DNA of 64,000 nucleotides, taken from positions 26,829 to 90,828 of the forward strand of contig NZ_LVEJ01000032.1 in the NCBI RefSeq assembly GCF_001648775.1, read 5' to 3'. The notes below the pieces were generated by a model that saw only the letters and a program-made list of their open reading frames with translations, was not told the DNA's origin and ran no database searches. Below, piece by piece: positions 46,484-54,764 of this stretch; the first letter of the stretch is position 1, and the number at the start of each line of letters is the position of its first letter. This DNA comes from Pseudomonas fluorescens. GTDB lineage: Bacteria; Pseudomonadota; Gammaproteobacteria; Pseudomonadales; Pseudomonadaceae. A program made the translations under genes and the position numbers.

Positions 46484-47800
46484 ATGACGACCAGTACCGC
46501 TTACAGCGACACCGCGCCTGCCCAACCGACCAACTCCGCCACCCGCGTGGCCACGGCGAGTTTTATCGGCACGGCGATCGAGTTCTACGACTTCTATGTT
46601 TACGCCACGGCCGCCGCGCTGGTGATCGGGCCGGTGTTCTTTCCGCAGACGTCCGGCACCGCGCAAATGCTTTCGGCGTTTCTTACCTTTGGTATCGCCT
46701 TTCTCGCCCGACCGCTGGGGTCGGCGCTGTTCGGCCACTTCGGTGACCGTATCGGGCGCAAGTCGACACTGGTTGCCTCGTTGCTGTTGATGGGCGTGTG
46801 TACGACGCTGATCGGCGTGCTGCCGGGTTACGCCACCATCGGCGCGTGGGCACCGATTCTGCTGTGCGTGCTGCGCTTCGGGCAGGGTTTGGGACTGGGC
46901 GGCGAATGGGGCGGTGCCGCCCTGCTGGCCACGGAAAACGCACCGAAGGGTAAACGCGCCTGGTTCGGCATGTTCCCGCAGCTCGGCCCGTCGATTGGTT
47001 TTCTCGCGGCCAACGGTTTGTTTCTGACCTTGGCCATGACGCTCAACGATGAACAGTTCCGCAGCTGGGGCTGGCGGATTCCGTTTCTGCTCAGCGCGGT
47101 GCTGGTGATGGTTGGCCTGTACGTGCGCTTGAAGCTCCACGAAACGCCGGTGTTCGCCAATGCCATCGCCCGTCAGGAACGGGTGAAAATCCCGCTGATC
47201 GAGCTGTTCAGCCAGTACTGGGCGCCTACTTTGTTGGGCGCGGCGGCGATGGTGGTGTGCTATGCGTTGTTCTATATCTCGACGGTGTTTTCCCTGAGCT
47301 ACGGGGTATCCACCCTCGGTTATAGCCGCGAAACGTTCCTTGGACTGCTGTGTTTTGCCGTGCTGTTCATGGCTGCTGCTACGCCATTGTCGGCTTGGGC
47401 GAGCGACCGTTATGGGCGCAAACCGGTGCTGATCATCGGTGGCGTGCTGGCGATTCTGTCAGGGTTCTTGATGGAACCATTGCTGACGCAAGGCTCGACC
47501 TGGGGCGTGGCGCTGTTTCTGTGCATCGAGTTGTTTTTGATGGGCGTGACGTTTGCGCCGATGGGCGCGCTGTTGCCTGAGCTGTTTCCGACCCACGTGC
47601 GTTATACCGGCGCGTCGGCGGCGTATAACCTGGGCGGCATTGTCGGGGCCTCGGCGGCGCCGTTCTTTGCACAGAAACTGGTGGCGATGGGTGGTTTGAG
47701 TTATGTCGGCGGGTATGTGTCGGGGGCGGCGGTGCTGAGTTTGATTGCGGTGTTGTGCCTGAAGGAAACGCGGGATAACGATCTGAATCGGGTCGCCTGA
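46484..47800 (+). CDS. MFS transporter, metabolite:H+ symporter (MHS) family
   Basis: This 438-residue MFS carrier has about 12 membrane spans. The MHS signature is ATASFIGTAIEFYDFYVYATAAALV at the N-terminus, and the loop 2-3 motif is GHFGDRIGRKSTL. It also has LRFGQGLGLGGEWGGAALLATENAP, typical of carriers for shikimate, proline/betaine, citrate or alpha-ketoglutarate. The substrate is undetermined. ATG 46484 has AGGGA about eight bases upstream; an alternative in-frame start lies 21 bases earlier. Confidence 0.88.
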   Translation: MTTSTAYSDTAPAQPTNSATRVATASFIGTAIEFYDFYVYATAAALVIGPVFFPQTSGTAQMLSAFLTFGIAFLARPLGSALFGHFGDRIGRKSTLVASLLLMGVCTTLIGVLPGYATIGAWAPILLCVLRFGQGLGLGGEWGGAALLATENAPKGKRAWFGMFPQLGPSIGFLAANGLFLTLAMTLNDEQFRSWGWRIPFLLSAVLVMVGLYVRLKLHETPVFANAIARQERVKIPLIELFSQYWAPTLLGAAAMVVCYALFYISTVFSLSYGVSTLGYSRETFLGLLCFAVLFMAAATPLSAWASDRYGRKPVLIIGGVLAILSGFLMEPLLTQGSTWGVALFLCIELFLMGVTFAPMGALLPELFPTHVRYTGASAAYNLGGIVGASAAPFFAQKLVAMGGLSYVGGYVSGAAVLSLIAVLCLKETRDNDLNRVA

Positions 47801-47815
47801 CAGAAGATCAAGAGC

Positions 47816-47890
47816 TTCGCGAGCAGGCTCGCTCCCACATTAGGTCTGTGGCATACACAAAACCAATGTGGGAGCGAGCCTGCTCGCGAA
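47816..47890. repeat. REPIN between MFS gene and purT
   Basis: Inverted REP units at 47816-47839 and 47867-47890 lie between convergent genes. Confidence 0.9.
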
Positions 47891-47904
47891 TGCCGCGACT
47901 CGGT

Positions 47905-49086
47905 TTAGAGTTCGACCACAACCGCCTGAGCAGCACGGGTCGCCTTGGCACGCGCAGCCTCGATCGACTCATCCCGCGCCAGCGCCACGCCCATGCGACG
48001 CTGACCGTTGACTTCTGGCTTACCAAACAGACGCAACGCCGTATCCGGCTCGCTCAGCGCAGCGCCGAGGTTGGCGAATGCGGTCTGGGTCGACTGCCCT
48101 TCCACCAGAATCACCGCCGAAGCCGAAGGCCCGAACTGACGGATCAGTGGCACTGGCAGGCCCAGAATGGCGCGAGCGTGCAGCGCGAACTGCGACAGAT
48201 CCTGCGAAATCAGTGTCACCAGACCGGTGTCATGCGGACGCGGCGAGACTTCGCTGAACCATACCTGATCACCTTTAATGAACAGCTCAACACCGAACAG
48301 GCCACGACCACCCAGCGCCTCGGTCACCGCTTTGGCAACGCGCTCGGATTCAGCCAGGGCAATCGGGCTCATGGCTTGCGGCTGCCAGGATTCCTGATAG
48401 TCGCCCTTCTCCTGACGGTGGCCGACCGGTGCGCAGAAGGTGGTGCCGCCGATGTGGCGCACGGTCAGCAGAGTGATTTCGTAGTCGAAATCGATGAAGC
48501 CTTCGATGATCACCCGACCTTTGCCGGCGCGACCGCCCTCTTGTGCGTAGTCCCAGGCTTTCTGCACGTCATCGACGCTGCGCAGCAGGCTCTGGCCTTT
48601 GCCCGACGAACTCATCACCGGTTTGACGACACATGGGAAACCCAGGTCTTCAACGGCTTTGCTGTAGTCCTCGAAGGTGTCGGCAAAGTGGTACGGCGAG
48701 GTCGGCAGGTCCAGCTCTTCGGCGGCCAGACGACGGATGCCTTCGCGGTTCATGGTCAGTTGCGCAGCGCGCGCGGTCGGAATCACGGTGAAGCCTTCGG
48801 CTTCCAGTTCGACCAGGGTGGCGGTGGCGATGGCTTCGATTTCCGGCACGATGAAGTGCGGTTTTTCGGCTTCGATCACTGCGCGCAGGGCAGCGCCGTC
48901 GAGCATGTTGATCACGTGGCTGCGATGGGCAACTTGCATGGCCGGCGCGTTGGCGTAGCGGTCAACAGCGATCACTTCAACGCCCAGGCGTTGCAGCTCG
49001 ATCACCACTTCCTTGCCCAACTCACCACAGCCACACAGCAATACGCGGGTCGCGGTTGGCGACAATGGAGTTCCGATACGGGTCAT
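47905..49086 (-). CDS. purT: PurT, formate-dependent GAR transformylase
   Basis: This 393-residue ATP-grasp enzyme makes formyl-GAR from formate in purine synthesis, avoiding folate. It has the N-terminal VLLCGCGELGKEVVIELQRLGVEVIAVDRY, the ATP-binding PCVVKPVMSSSGKGQSLL and the EVSPRPHDTG segment. Length equals the family norm. It is monocistronic. Confidence 0.96.
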   Translation of the reverse strand: MTRIGTPLSPTATRVLLCGCGELGKEVVIELQRLGVEVIAVDRYANAPAMQVAHRSHVINMLDGAALRAVIEAEKPHFIVPEIEAIATATLVELEAEGFTVIPTARAAQLTMNREGIRRLAAEELDLPTSPYHFADTFEDYSKAVEDLGFPCVVKPVMSSSGKGQSLLRSVDDVQKAWDYAQEGGRAGKGRVIIEGFIDFDYEITLLTVRHIGGTTFCAPVGHRQEKGDYQESWQPQAMSPIALAESERVAKAVTEALGGRGLFGVELFIKGDQVWFSEVSPRPHDTGLVTLISQDLSQFALHARAILGLPVPLIRQFGPSASAVILVEGQSTQTAFANLGAALSEPDTALRLFGKPEVNGQRRMGVALARDESIEAARAKATRAAQAVVVEL

Positions 49087-49186
49087 CTCAGGTCCTCAAA
49101 GAAGCGGATCATCGAGGAAAGCAACGCCAGACGCGCTTTCCATGGGGAGAAAGCGCGGCATTTTACATGAACCCGAGGGTTTGGCT

Positions 49187-49654
49187 TCAGCCGGCGACGG
49201 CCTGTTTGCGCTCACGCCAGGCCATGATCAGCCAGACGGCGGTGACGCCGGCGAATTTCGACAGTAGCGCGGTGATGATCACCGGCGGCGTCAGCAGGTC
49301 GATCATGCCGAAAAAGATGAAGGTGTCGAGTGGAATGCTCAGCGCCGAACTGATCCACAAGCGGTCGCGCAAGGGGCGTTTGGTGACGCTGAACACCAGC
49401 CAGTCGATGATTTCGGAGACCGCGAAAGCGGTGGCGCTGGCCAGCGCGATGGACGGATCGGAGGTGACGTAAGACAGCACCAGCGCCGCCAACATCGCCA
49501 CCAGCGCGCCGTGGCCGAAACGGGTTTGCACCATGTCGCGGAGCACGAAAACCAGGCCGCCCCAGGCCGACCAGATGATGTCCAGATGTGGCGCGGTGGA
49601 GAAGGCAAAGTTGATCAGCACGACGCTGCTGATGTAGGCGATGAGGAAAATCAT
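49187..49654 (-). CDS. VUT-family putative transporter
   Basis: This 155-residue membrane protein of the Vut_1/YhhQ-like group has five or six hydrophobic segments and the conserved acidic residues in FVLRDMVQTRFG and AFAVSEIIDWLVF. Larger members move queuosine precursors; this short form may do the same, but no queuosine gene is nearby. The upstream stretch 49655-49981 holds repeats. Confidence 0.8.
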   Translation of the reverse strand: MIFLIAYISSVVLINFAFSTAPHLDIIWSAWGGLVFVLRDMVQTRFGHGALVAMLAALVLSYVTSDPSIALASATAFAVSEIIDWLVFSVTKRPLRDRLWISSALSIPLDTFIFFGMIDLLTPPVIITALLSKFAGVTAVWLIMAWRERKQAVAG

Positions 49655-49708
49655 GGAGGCGACCTGGCAGATTGGCGCACAGGTTACTTGACCGGCAGAT
49701 CAAGAGCC

Positions 49709-49976
49709 ACCCCCTCACCCCAGCCCTCTCCCCCACGGGGGGCGAGGGGGAAAGGGAGCAGATCTGCGTTGAATCGACTCCCGAGTTCGACTCGATAACG
49801 CAGGTCGGTGCGGCTCGAACAATCTCCCTCTCCCTCAAGCGAGGGGGAAAGGGAGCCGATCGGGGGCCTTTCAAATCTTGAGTTCGACTCAATAGTTCAG
49901 GTCGATGTAACTCGAACCATCAACTCGGTCAGTCCCCTCTCCCTCTGGGAGAGGGTCAGGGTGAGGGCATTCTCAA
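49709..49976. repeat. Composite intergenic repeat: three CCCTCTCCC hairpins and two GAGTTCGACTC boxes
   Basis: This fills most of the 327-base gene-free stretch 49655-49981. Hairpin units lie near 49709-49756, 49829-49858 and 49933-49976. Between them are two related boxes, about 49782-49823 and 49880-49922, each reading GAGTTCGACTC..ATA..CAGGTCG..CTCGAAC..ATC. A related box occurs in reverse in the 62.2 kb tandem repeats. Confidence 0.75.
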
Positions 49977-49981
49977 GTCGA

Positions 49982-50191
49982 TCACGACTTCGAAGGGATC
50001 ATCCACACCAACCCACTCGCCTTCGCCCGCTCATGACACAAGCCCAGCACCACCCGGCGTTCGTCATTGCTCATGCGGCCCCAGCGGGTGATTTCTGCAA
50101 CGGTACGCTGGCAACCAGTACAAATATCATCCTCATCCAGCGCACAAATATTCACGCACGGCGAGGCGACCGGTCTTTCTGGTGTGTTCAT
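49982..50191 (-). CDS. DUF1289 small Cys-rich protein
   Basis: This 69-residue protein has the DUF1289 pattern SPCVNICALDEDDICTGCQRTVAEITRW, with four cysteines suited to a metal or iron-sulfur site, followed by WGRMSNDERRVVL. The function is unknown. Its start overlaps the stop of the carbonic-anhydrase-like gene by four bases, so the two are probably coupled. Confidence 0.9.
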   Translation of the reverse strand: MNTPERPVASPCVNICALDEDDICTGCQRTVAEITRWGRMSNDERRVVLGLCHERAKASGLVWMIPSKS

Positions 50192-50712
50192 TCTTCCTGC
50201 TCAACCAGATCACGCGCATAACGCTGGGCGTTATGCACATAGTGCGCGGCGCTGGCCTCAAGCATCTTCTTTTGCGGCTCGGTCAACTCGCGTACAACCT
50301 TGCCCGGCGAACCCATCACCAGCGAACCGTCAGGAATTTCCTTGCCTTCGCCGATCAGCGAATTGGCGCCAATGATGCAGTTCTTGCCGATCTTCGCGCC
50401 GTTGAGAATAACCGCGTTGATGCCGATCAGGCTGTAATCACCCACCGTGCAGCCATGCAGCATGGCGTTGTGGCCGATGGTCACGCCGGTGCCGATGGTC
50501 AGCGGATAGCCCATGTCGGTGTGCATCACGGTGCCGTCTTGCACGTTGCTGTTCTTGCCGATCAGGATCAGTTCATTGTCGCCGCGCAGCACGGCGTTGA
50601 ACCAGACGTTGGCGCCCTCTTCCAGTCTGACCTTGCCCACCAGCACGGCATTGGGGGCGACCCAGCTCTGTGGATGGGTTTCGACACGGGCGTCGCCCAA
50701 GCGGTATTTCAT
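50188..50712 (-). CDS. Gamma-class carbonic anhydrase-like protein (YrdA/PaaY type)
   Basis: This 174-residue left-handed beta-helix protein has hexapeptide repeats throughout (for example GTGVTIGHNAMLHGCTVGDYSLIGINAVILNGAKIG). The metal-ligand histidines are in MHTDMGY, TIGHNAMLHGC. Family members bind Zn or Fe; some have carbonic anhydrase or thioesterase activity. ATG 50712 has GAGGA eight bases upstream, better than an in-frame start 33 bases earlier. Confidence 0.9.
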   Translation of the reverse strand: MKYRLGDARVETHPQSWVAPNAVLVGKVRLEEGANVWFNAVLRGDNELILIGKNSNVQDGTVMHTDMGYPLTIGTGVTIGHNAMLHGCTVGDYSLIGINAVILNGAKIGKNCIIGANSLIGEGKEIPDGSLVMGSPGKVVRELTEPQKKMLEASAAHYVHNAQRYARDLVEQEE

Positions 50713-50757
50713 CTTGTTTTCCTCAGGGCTCACGGTGATGGCCATTCGAACGATGGC

Positions 50758-51357
50758 TTAGGTATTAATAAAGCTTTTCGGCGGTTGATGCAGACTGATC
50801 TTGGCGTCATAGAGCAGATTGATCAACTCGACGATCATGATCGCCGTCAGGCCCCAGATCTTGAAGTCGCCGTAGCGATAGCTCGGCACGTACCAGCTAC
50901 GACCTTGATAGTCGATGCGATGGGTGTGTTCACGGGGGTCTTTGCGGAAGAACTCCAGCGGCACAGTGAAGACCGCAGCAATTTCGGCATCGTTGGCGCG
51001 GTATTCGACAAAGTCGGGAATAACGCCGACATACGGCGTGACCTTGATGCCGTGCAGGGAGATCAGCGGACTGAGCGGGCCGATGACTTCGACCAGGCCG
51101 GGCGGCAAGCCGATTTCTTCCTCGGCCTCGCGCAGGGCGGTAAAGATCAGATCCGGGTCTTCCGGATCGCGGCGGCCACCGGGGAAAGCGACTTCACCGC
51201 CGTGGGTCGAGAGCCCGCTGGCGCGCAGGGTCAGCACCAGTTCCGGCTCGTCACTGCGGGTGATCGGCACCAGAACGGCGGCCTCGGGGAAACGTGTGTC
51301 AGTCTCCAGCGTGCGCGGTGTGTGGTTGCTTACCCGATGCAGTAGCTCGTCCAGCAT
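50758..51357 (-). CDS. CoA pyrophosphatase-type Nudix hydrolase (NudL-like)
   Basis: This 199-residue Nudix protein has a box starting GGRRDPEDPDLIFTALREAEEEIGL that fits GX5EX7REUXEEXGU with Asp at the first acidic place. The preceding AFPGG is typical of the CoA-pyrophosphatase group. It would cleave CoA to 4'-phosphopantetheine and ADP. It is divergent from the next Nudix gene. Confidence 0.88.
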   Translation of the reverse strand: MLDELLHRVSNHTPRTLETDTRFPEAAVLVPITRSDEPELVLTLRASGLSTHGGEVAFPGGRRDPEDPDLIFTALREAEEEIGLPPGLVEVIGPLSPLISLHGIKVTPYVGVIPDFVEYRANDAEIAAVFTVPLEFFRKDPREHTHRIDYQGRSWYVPSYRYGDFKIWGLTAIMIVELINLLYDAKISLHQPPKSFINT

Positions 51358-51504
51358 GAGTGTTCTCGATCTGTGCCTTACCCTGCATCATGCACCAATC
51401 ATGGCGAGCGCCCAAGCCCCCGAAACCCGTCGTGTCGCGAAACGACAACTTGCCGACCGGCACCGCTGCACGCCAAGATAGGCGCAGCATTCAGGAAGCC
51501 CAGC

Positions 51505-52056
51505 ATGAAATTTTGCAGCCACTGCGGTAACCCGGTCACCCAGCGCATTCCCGAAGGCGATTCGCGGCTGCGATTTGTCTGTGACAGCTGTCAGACCATT
51601 CACTATCAGAACCCCAATATCGTCGCCGGCTGCGTGCCGACCTGGGGCAGCAAAGTGTTGCTCTGCCGTCGCGCCATCGAGCCGCGCCTCGGTTACTGGA
51701 CGTTGCCCGCCGGCTTCATGGAAAACGGCGAGACCATCGAACAGGCCGCCGTCCGTGAAACCGCCGAGGAAGCCTGCGCCCGCGTGCGCAACCTGAGCAT
51801 CTACACATTGATCGACGTGCCGCACATCAGTCAGGTGCATGTGTTCTTCCGTGCCGAACTGGTCGATCTGGACTTTGCCGCCGGCCCCGAAAGCCTCGAA
51901 GTGCAACTATTCGACGAAGCCGACATTCCCTGGGACGAGCTGGCTTTCCGCACGGTGGGGCGTACCTTAGAATGCTTCTTCGCTGATCGGCGTGTTGAGA
52001 CGTATCCGGTTCGCTCGGAATCGATTCCACCGCTCGCTCAGCCTGCCATCACCTAA
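51505..52056 (+). CDS. Nudix hydrolase with N-terminal zinc ribbon
   Basis: This 183-residue protein has a CXXC..CXXC zinc ribbon (MKFCSHCG, VCDSCQ) followed by a Nudix domain whose box runs GFMENGETIEQAAVRETAEEACARV. The layout resembles NADH pyrophosphatase (NudC) without its N-terminal domain. The nucleotide substrate is not defined. ATG 51505 has AGGAAG upstream and starts at the ribbon. Confidence 0.88.
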   Translation: MKFCSHCGNPVTQRIPEGDSRLRFVCDSCQTIHYQNPNIVAGCVPTWGSKVLLCRRAIEPRLGYWTLPAGFMENGETIEQAAVRETAEEACARVRNLSIYTLIDVPHISQVHVFFRAELVDLDFAAGPESLEVQLFDEADIPWDELAFRTVGRTLECFFADRRVETYPVRSESIPPLAQPAIT

Positions 52057-52104
52057 AATATCTATAAATAAAATATCTGCGTCACTCCCTGGGGAATCGT
52101 TTCA

Positions 52105-52620
52105 ATGCGCTGGTTGCTTGCCCTGTTCTGCCTGTCGTTCGTTACCGTCTCCCAAGCGTCATTCGTGACCACCGTGGCGCCTGCGAATAGCCCGCTTATC
52201 GAAAAAGTCCTGGTGCTCAAATCAGCACATCAACTGCAGTTGATCGCCGATGGCAAACCGCTGAAGACCTATCGCATTTCCTTGGGCAAGGGCGCGAAAA
52301 AGGGTCCGAAACTGATTGAAGGCGACAAACGCACGCCGGAAGGCTTTTATTGGATCGACTGGCGCAAGACCAGCGACAAATTCAATCTGTCGATGCACAT
52401 TTCCTACCCGAACATCAGCGATTCGGCCCGCGCCCGGCGTGAAGGCGTCGAGCCCGGCGGGATGATCATGATCCACGGCACGCCGGATTCGGAAGAAACC
52501 CCGGAAGACCTGTTCCATACCCTGGACTGGACCGACGGCTGTGTGGCCATGCGCAACGTTGATATGCGTGAAGTGTGGAGCCTGGTGCCGGACGGCACGA
52601 TGGTCGAAATCCGCCCGTAA
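52105..52620 (+). CDS. Periplasmic L,D-transpeptidase-family protein (YkuD fold)
   Basis: This 171-residue exported protein has a signal peptide of about 19 residues (MRWLLALFCLSFVTVSQAS). A YkuD domain follows with the catalytic signature IHGTP...DWTDGCVAMRN, where the Cys is the nucleophile. It would crosslink or trim peptidoglycan stem peptides. It resembles E. coli YafK/ErfK-like members. No operon partner is evident. Confidence 0.9.
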   Translation: MRWLLALFCLSFVTVSQASFVTTVAPANSPLIEKVLVLKSAHQLQLIADGKPLKTYRISLGKGAKKGPKLIEGDKRTPEGFYWIDWRKTSDKFNLSMHISYPNISDSARARREGVEPGGMIMIHGTPDSEETPEDLFHTLDWTDGCVAMRNVDMREVWSLVPDGTMVEIRP

Positions 52621-52654
52621 CCAGCGACCGCTGGTCACCTGCAAAAAAATAAAT

Positions 52655-52737
52655 CAAAAGATCGCAACCTGCGACAGCGCCTACAGGGGTGATACCACTC
52701 TCAACTGTAGAAGCTGCCGCAGGCTGCGATCTTTTGC
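52655..52737. repeat. REPIN of a third class (AAAAGATCGCA..TGCGATCTTTT)
   Basis: Inverted units (about 52655-52686 and 52707-52737) contain the AGCTGCCGCAGGCTGCGATCTTTTG pattern common in pseudomonad intergenic regions. They lie after the L,D-transpeptidase gene and may also end its transcript. Confidence 0.8.
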
Positions 52738-52753
52738 TTTTCACCGCCCATCC

Positions 52754-52765
52754 TTAATACCACTT
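52754..52765. promoter_or_regulatory. Distal operator-like box for the GntR regulator
   Basis: TTAATACCACTT is the exact reverse complement of the 12 bases at 52836-52847 inside the nag promoter, 70 bases away. It could bind the same regulator and allow looping. Confidence 0.5.
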
Positions 52766-52821
52766 CAAACCACACCCTCTAAAACCGGCGATTTCATTGG
52801 GCTAATGGCCCATTACCTGCG

Positions 52822-52850
52822 TTGACATGGTATTCAAGTGGTATTAATTT
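52822..52850 (+). promoter_or_regulatory. nag operon promoter with overlapping TGGTATT operator boxes
   Basis: TTGACA (52822-52827) and TAATTT (52845-52850) are separated by exactly 17 bases. Inside the spacer the box TGGTATT occurs twice in direct orientation with an 11-base period (52828-52834 and 52839-52845). GntR/HutC-type N-acetylglucosamine regulators recognise TGGT-containing half-sites. Binding of the regulator encoded 53 bases downstream should therefore block the polymerase, giving autoregulation. Confidence 0.7.
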
Positions 52851-52903
52851 CCGTCCCACAAGCGAGCCACAACAATCCTATACTCGCGCCGGAAATGACC
52901 TAC

Positions 52904-53635
52904 ATGAACGACCTCCACGCCCTACGTCCTGACGACTCCCAGCCGACGCCGTTGTACCTGCAACTGGCGCGCAATCTGGAAGCAGCGATTCATGCCGGGC
53001 AGTGGAAGTCCGAGCAGGCGATGCCCTCGGAACGCAACCTCTGCGAGCAACTGGGCATCTCCCGAGTGACCGCGCGCAAAGCCCTGGAAGTCCTCCTTGA
53101 TCAAGGCCTGATCCGTCGTCTGCAAGGTTCCGGCACCTTCATCACGCCACGCCTGGAACAACCGTTGTCGCGCCTCTCCGGTTTCAGCGAGATGCTGCGC
53201 TTGAAAGGGTTCGTGCCCAGCTCGCAATGGCTGGAGCGTGAAATCACCCTGCCAACCCACGAAGAACTGATCCGTCTCAGCCTGTCGCCGAACGACAAGG
53301 TCGCGCGCATGAAGCGTCTGCGCAAAGCCGATGACACCGTGATGGCGATCGAGATGAGCACCCTGCCCGCCTCGATCATGCCCAAGCCGGAACGGGTCGG
53401 CGATTCGCTCTATGAATACCTCGACGGCATCGGCAAACCGATCGTCCGCGCCTTGCAGCACATCCAGGCGATCAACGCCTCGGACGAATTCGCCGCACTG
53501 GTCGGCATCGCCCCCGGCACCGCCATGCTGCTGATGACCCGGGTCGGCTACCTCGAAGACAACACACCGATCGAAGTCACCGACACCTATTGCCGCAACG
53601 ACTACTACGACTTTGTTGCAGAGCTTCGCCGCTAG
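52904..53635 (+). CDS. nagR: GntR/HutC-family regulator of N-acetylglucosamine genes
   Basis: This 243-residue regulator has an N-terminal winged helix-turn-helix (TPLYLQLARNLEAAIHAGQW, then EQLGISRVTARKALEVLLDQGLIRRLQGSGTFI) and a C-terminal UTRA effector domain, which in this family senses GlcNAc-6-phosphate or glucosamine-6-phosphate. ATG 52904 has GGAA nine bases upstream; another ATG lies nine bases earlier. It is first in the nag operon, 22 bases from nagA. Confidence 0.88.
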   Translation: MNDLHALRPDDSQPTPLYLQLARNLEAAIHAGQWKSEQAMPSERNLCEQLGISRVTARKALEVLLDQGLIRRLQGSGTFITPRLEQPLSRLSGFSEMLRLKGFVPSSQWLEREITLPTHEELIRLSLSPNDKVARMKRLRKADDTVMAIEMSTLPASIMPKPERVGDSLYEYLDGIGKPIVRALQHIQAINASDEFAALVGIAPGTAMLLMTRVGYLEDNTPIEVTDTYCRNDYYDFVAELRR

Positions 53636-53657
53636 GCGGCCCAAAGCGAGAACCAAA

Positions 53658-54764
53658 ATGTCCGAAGACAACATCCTCACCGCCAGCGGCTGGATTCGCG
53701 GCCGGCTGGTCCACGAACACGGCAAAGTCGTGTCGATCGAAGGCGTACCCTGCGATCCGGCCGACAATGATCTGCCGTATCTGCTGCCGGGTTTCATCGA
53801 TCTGCACGTCCACGGTGGCGGCGGCAAAGACATCATGGAAGGCGCCAGCGCTTTCGAAACCATCACCAAAACCCACGTACGTTTCGGCACCACTTCGCTG
53901 CTGGCCACCACCATGACCGCGCCGAGTGCCGAGATTTCCAGCGTGTTGAAGGACGTCGGAGCATTCTGCGAACAACGTCCGAAAAATGCCGCGCGCGTCC
54001 TCGGCGTCCACCTCGAGGGCCCATACATCAACCCCGGCAAACTCGGCGCACAACCGAACTTCGCCCACACCGCGTTGATGGCCGAAGTCGAAGAATATCT
54101 GGCACTGGCGCCGATCCGCGTGATCACCATCGCTCCGGAAATCGCCGGTCACGACGGTTTGATCCGCGAACTCAGCAGCCGGGGCGTGCGCATGCAGATC
54201 GGCCACACCCTCGGCAGTTACGAGGAAGGCGTTGCTGCAATGGAGGCTGGCGCGACCAGTTTCACTCACCTCTACAACGCCATGAGCCCGCTGCATCACC
54301 GCGAACCGGGCATCGTTGGCGCGGCACTGGCTCACGCCAAATTCGCCGAGCTGATTCCGGATTTGCTGCACGTGCATCCCGGCGCCATTCGCGTGGCCCT
54401 GCGCTCGATCCCGTGCCTGTATTGCGTCACCGATTCGACCGCTGCCGCCGGTATGCCCGACGGTGAGTACAAGCTCGGCAGCCACACCGTGACCAAATGC
54501 CTGGGCGGCGTACGCCTGCCAGACGGCACTTTGGCCGGCAGCACGCTGACCATGGATCAGGCCCTGCGCAATCTGGTGAAGATCGGTCTGCCGATCGCCG
54601 AGGCCTCGCAGCGTCTGTCGCAATTCCCCGCCGACTACCTCGGCATCAACGAACGCGGGCGCCTGCAACCGGGTGCCTGGGCCGACTGCGTGCGGCTGGA
54701 TCGCTCACTCACACTGACCGCCGTCATGGTCGAAGGAGAAGACATTGACTTCAAAAATGCTTGA
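53658..54764 (+). CDS. nagA: N-acetylglucosamine-6-phosphate deacetylase
   Basis: This 368-residue amidohydrolase removes acetate from GlcNAc-6-P. The metal-site segment is FIDLHVHGGGGKDIMEG, the loop is VHLEGPYINPGKLGA with its catalytic-site Glu, and the later His-rich motif is FTHLYNAMSPLHHREPG. The catalytic Asp lies in VTDSTAAAGM. ATG 53658 gives the family's normal length. Its last 20 bases overlap the next gene. Confidence 0.94.
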   Translation: MSEDNILTASGWIRGRLVHEHGKVVSIEGVPCDPADNDLPYLLPGFIDLHVHGGGGKDIMEGASAFETITKTHVRFGTTSLLATTMTAPSAEISSVLKDVGAFCEQRPKNAARVLGVHLEGPYINPGKLGAQPNFAHTALMAEVEEYLALAPIRVITIAPEIAGHDGLIRELSSRGVRMQIGHTLGSYEEGVAAMEAGATSFTHLYNAMSPLHHREPGIVGAALAHAKFAELIPDLLHVHPGAIRVALRSIPCLYCVTDSTAAAGMPDGEYKLGSHTVTKCLGGVRLPDGTLAGSTLTMDQALRNLVKIGLPIAEASQRLSQFPADYLGINERGRLQPGAWADCVRLDRSLTLTAVMVEGEDIDFKNA

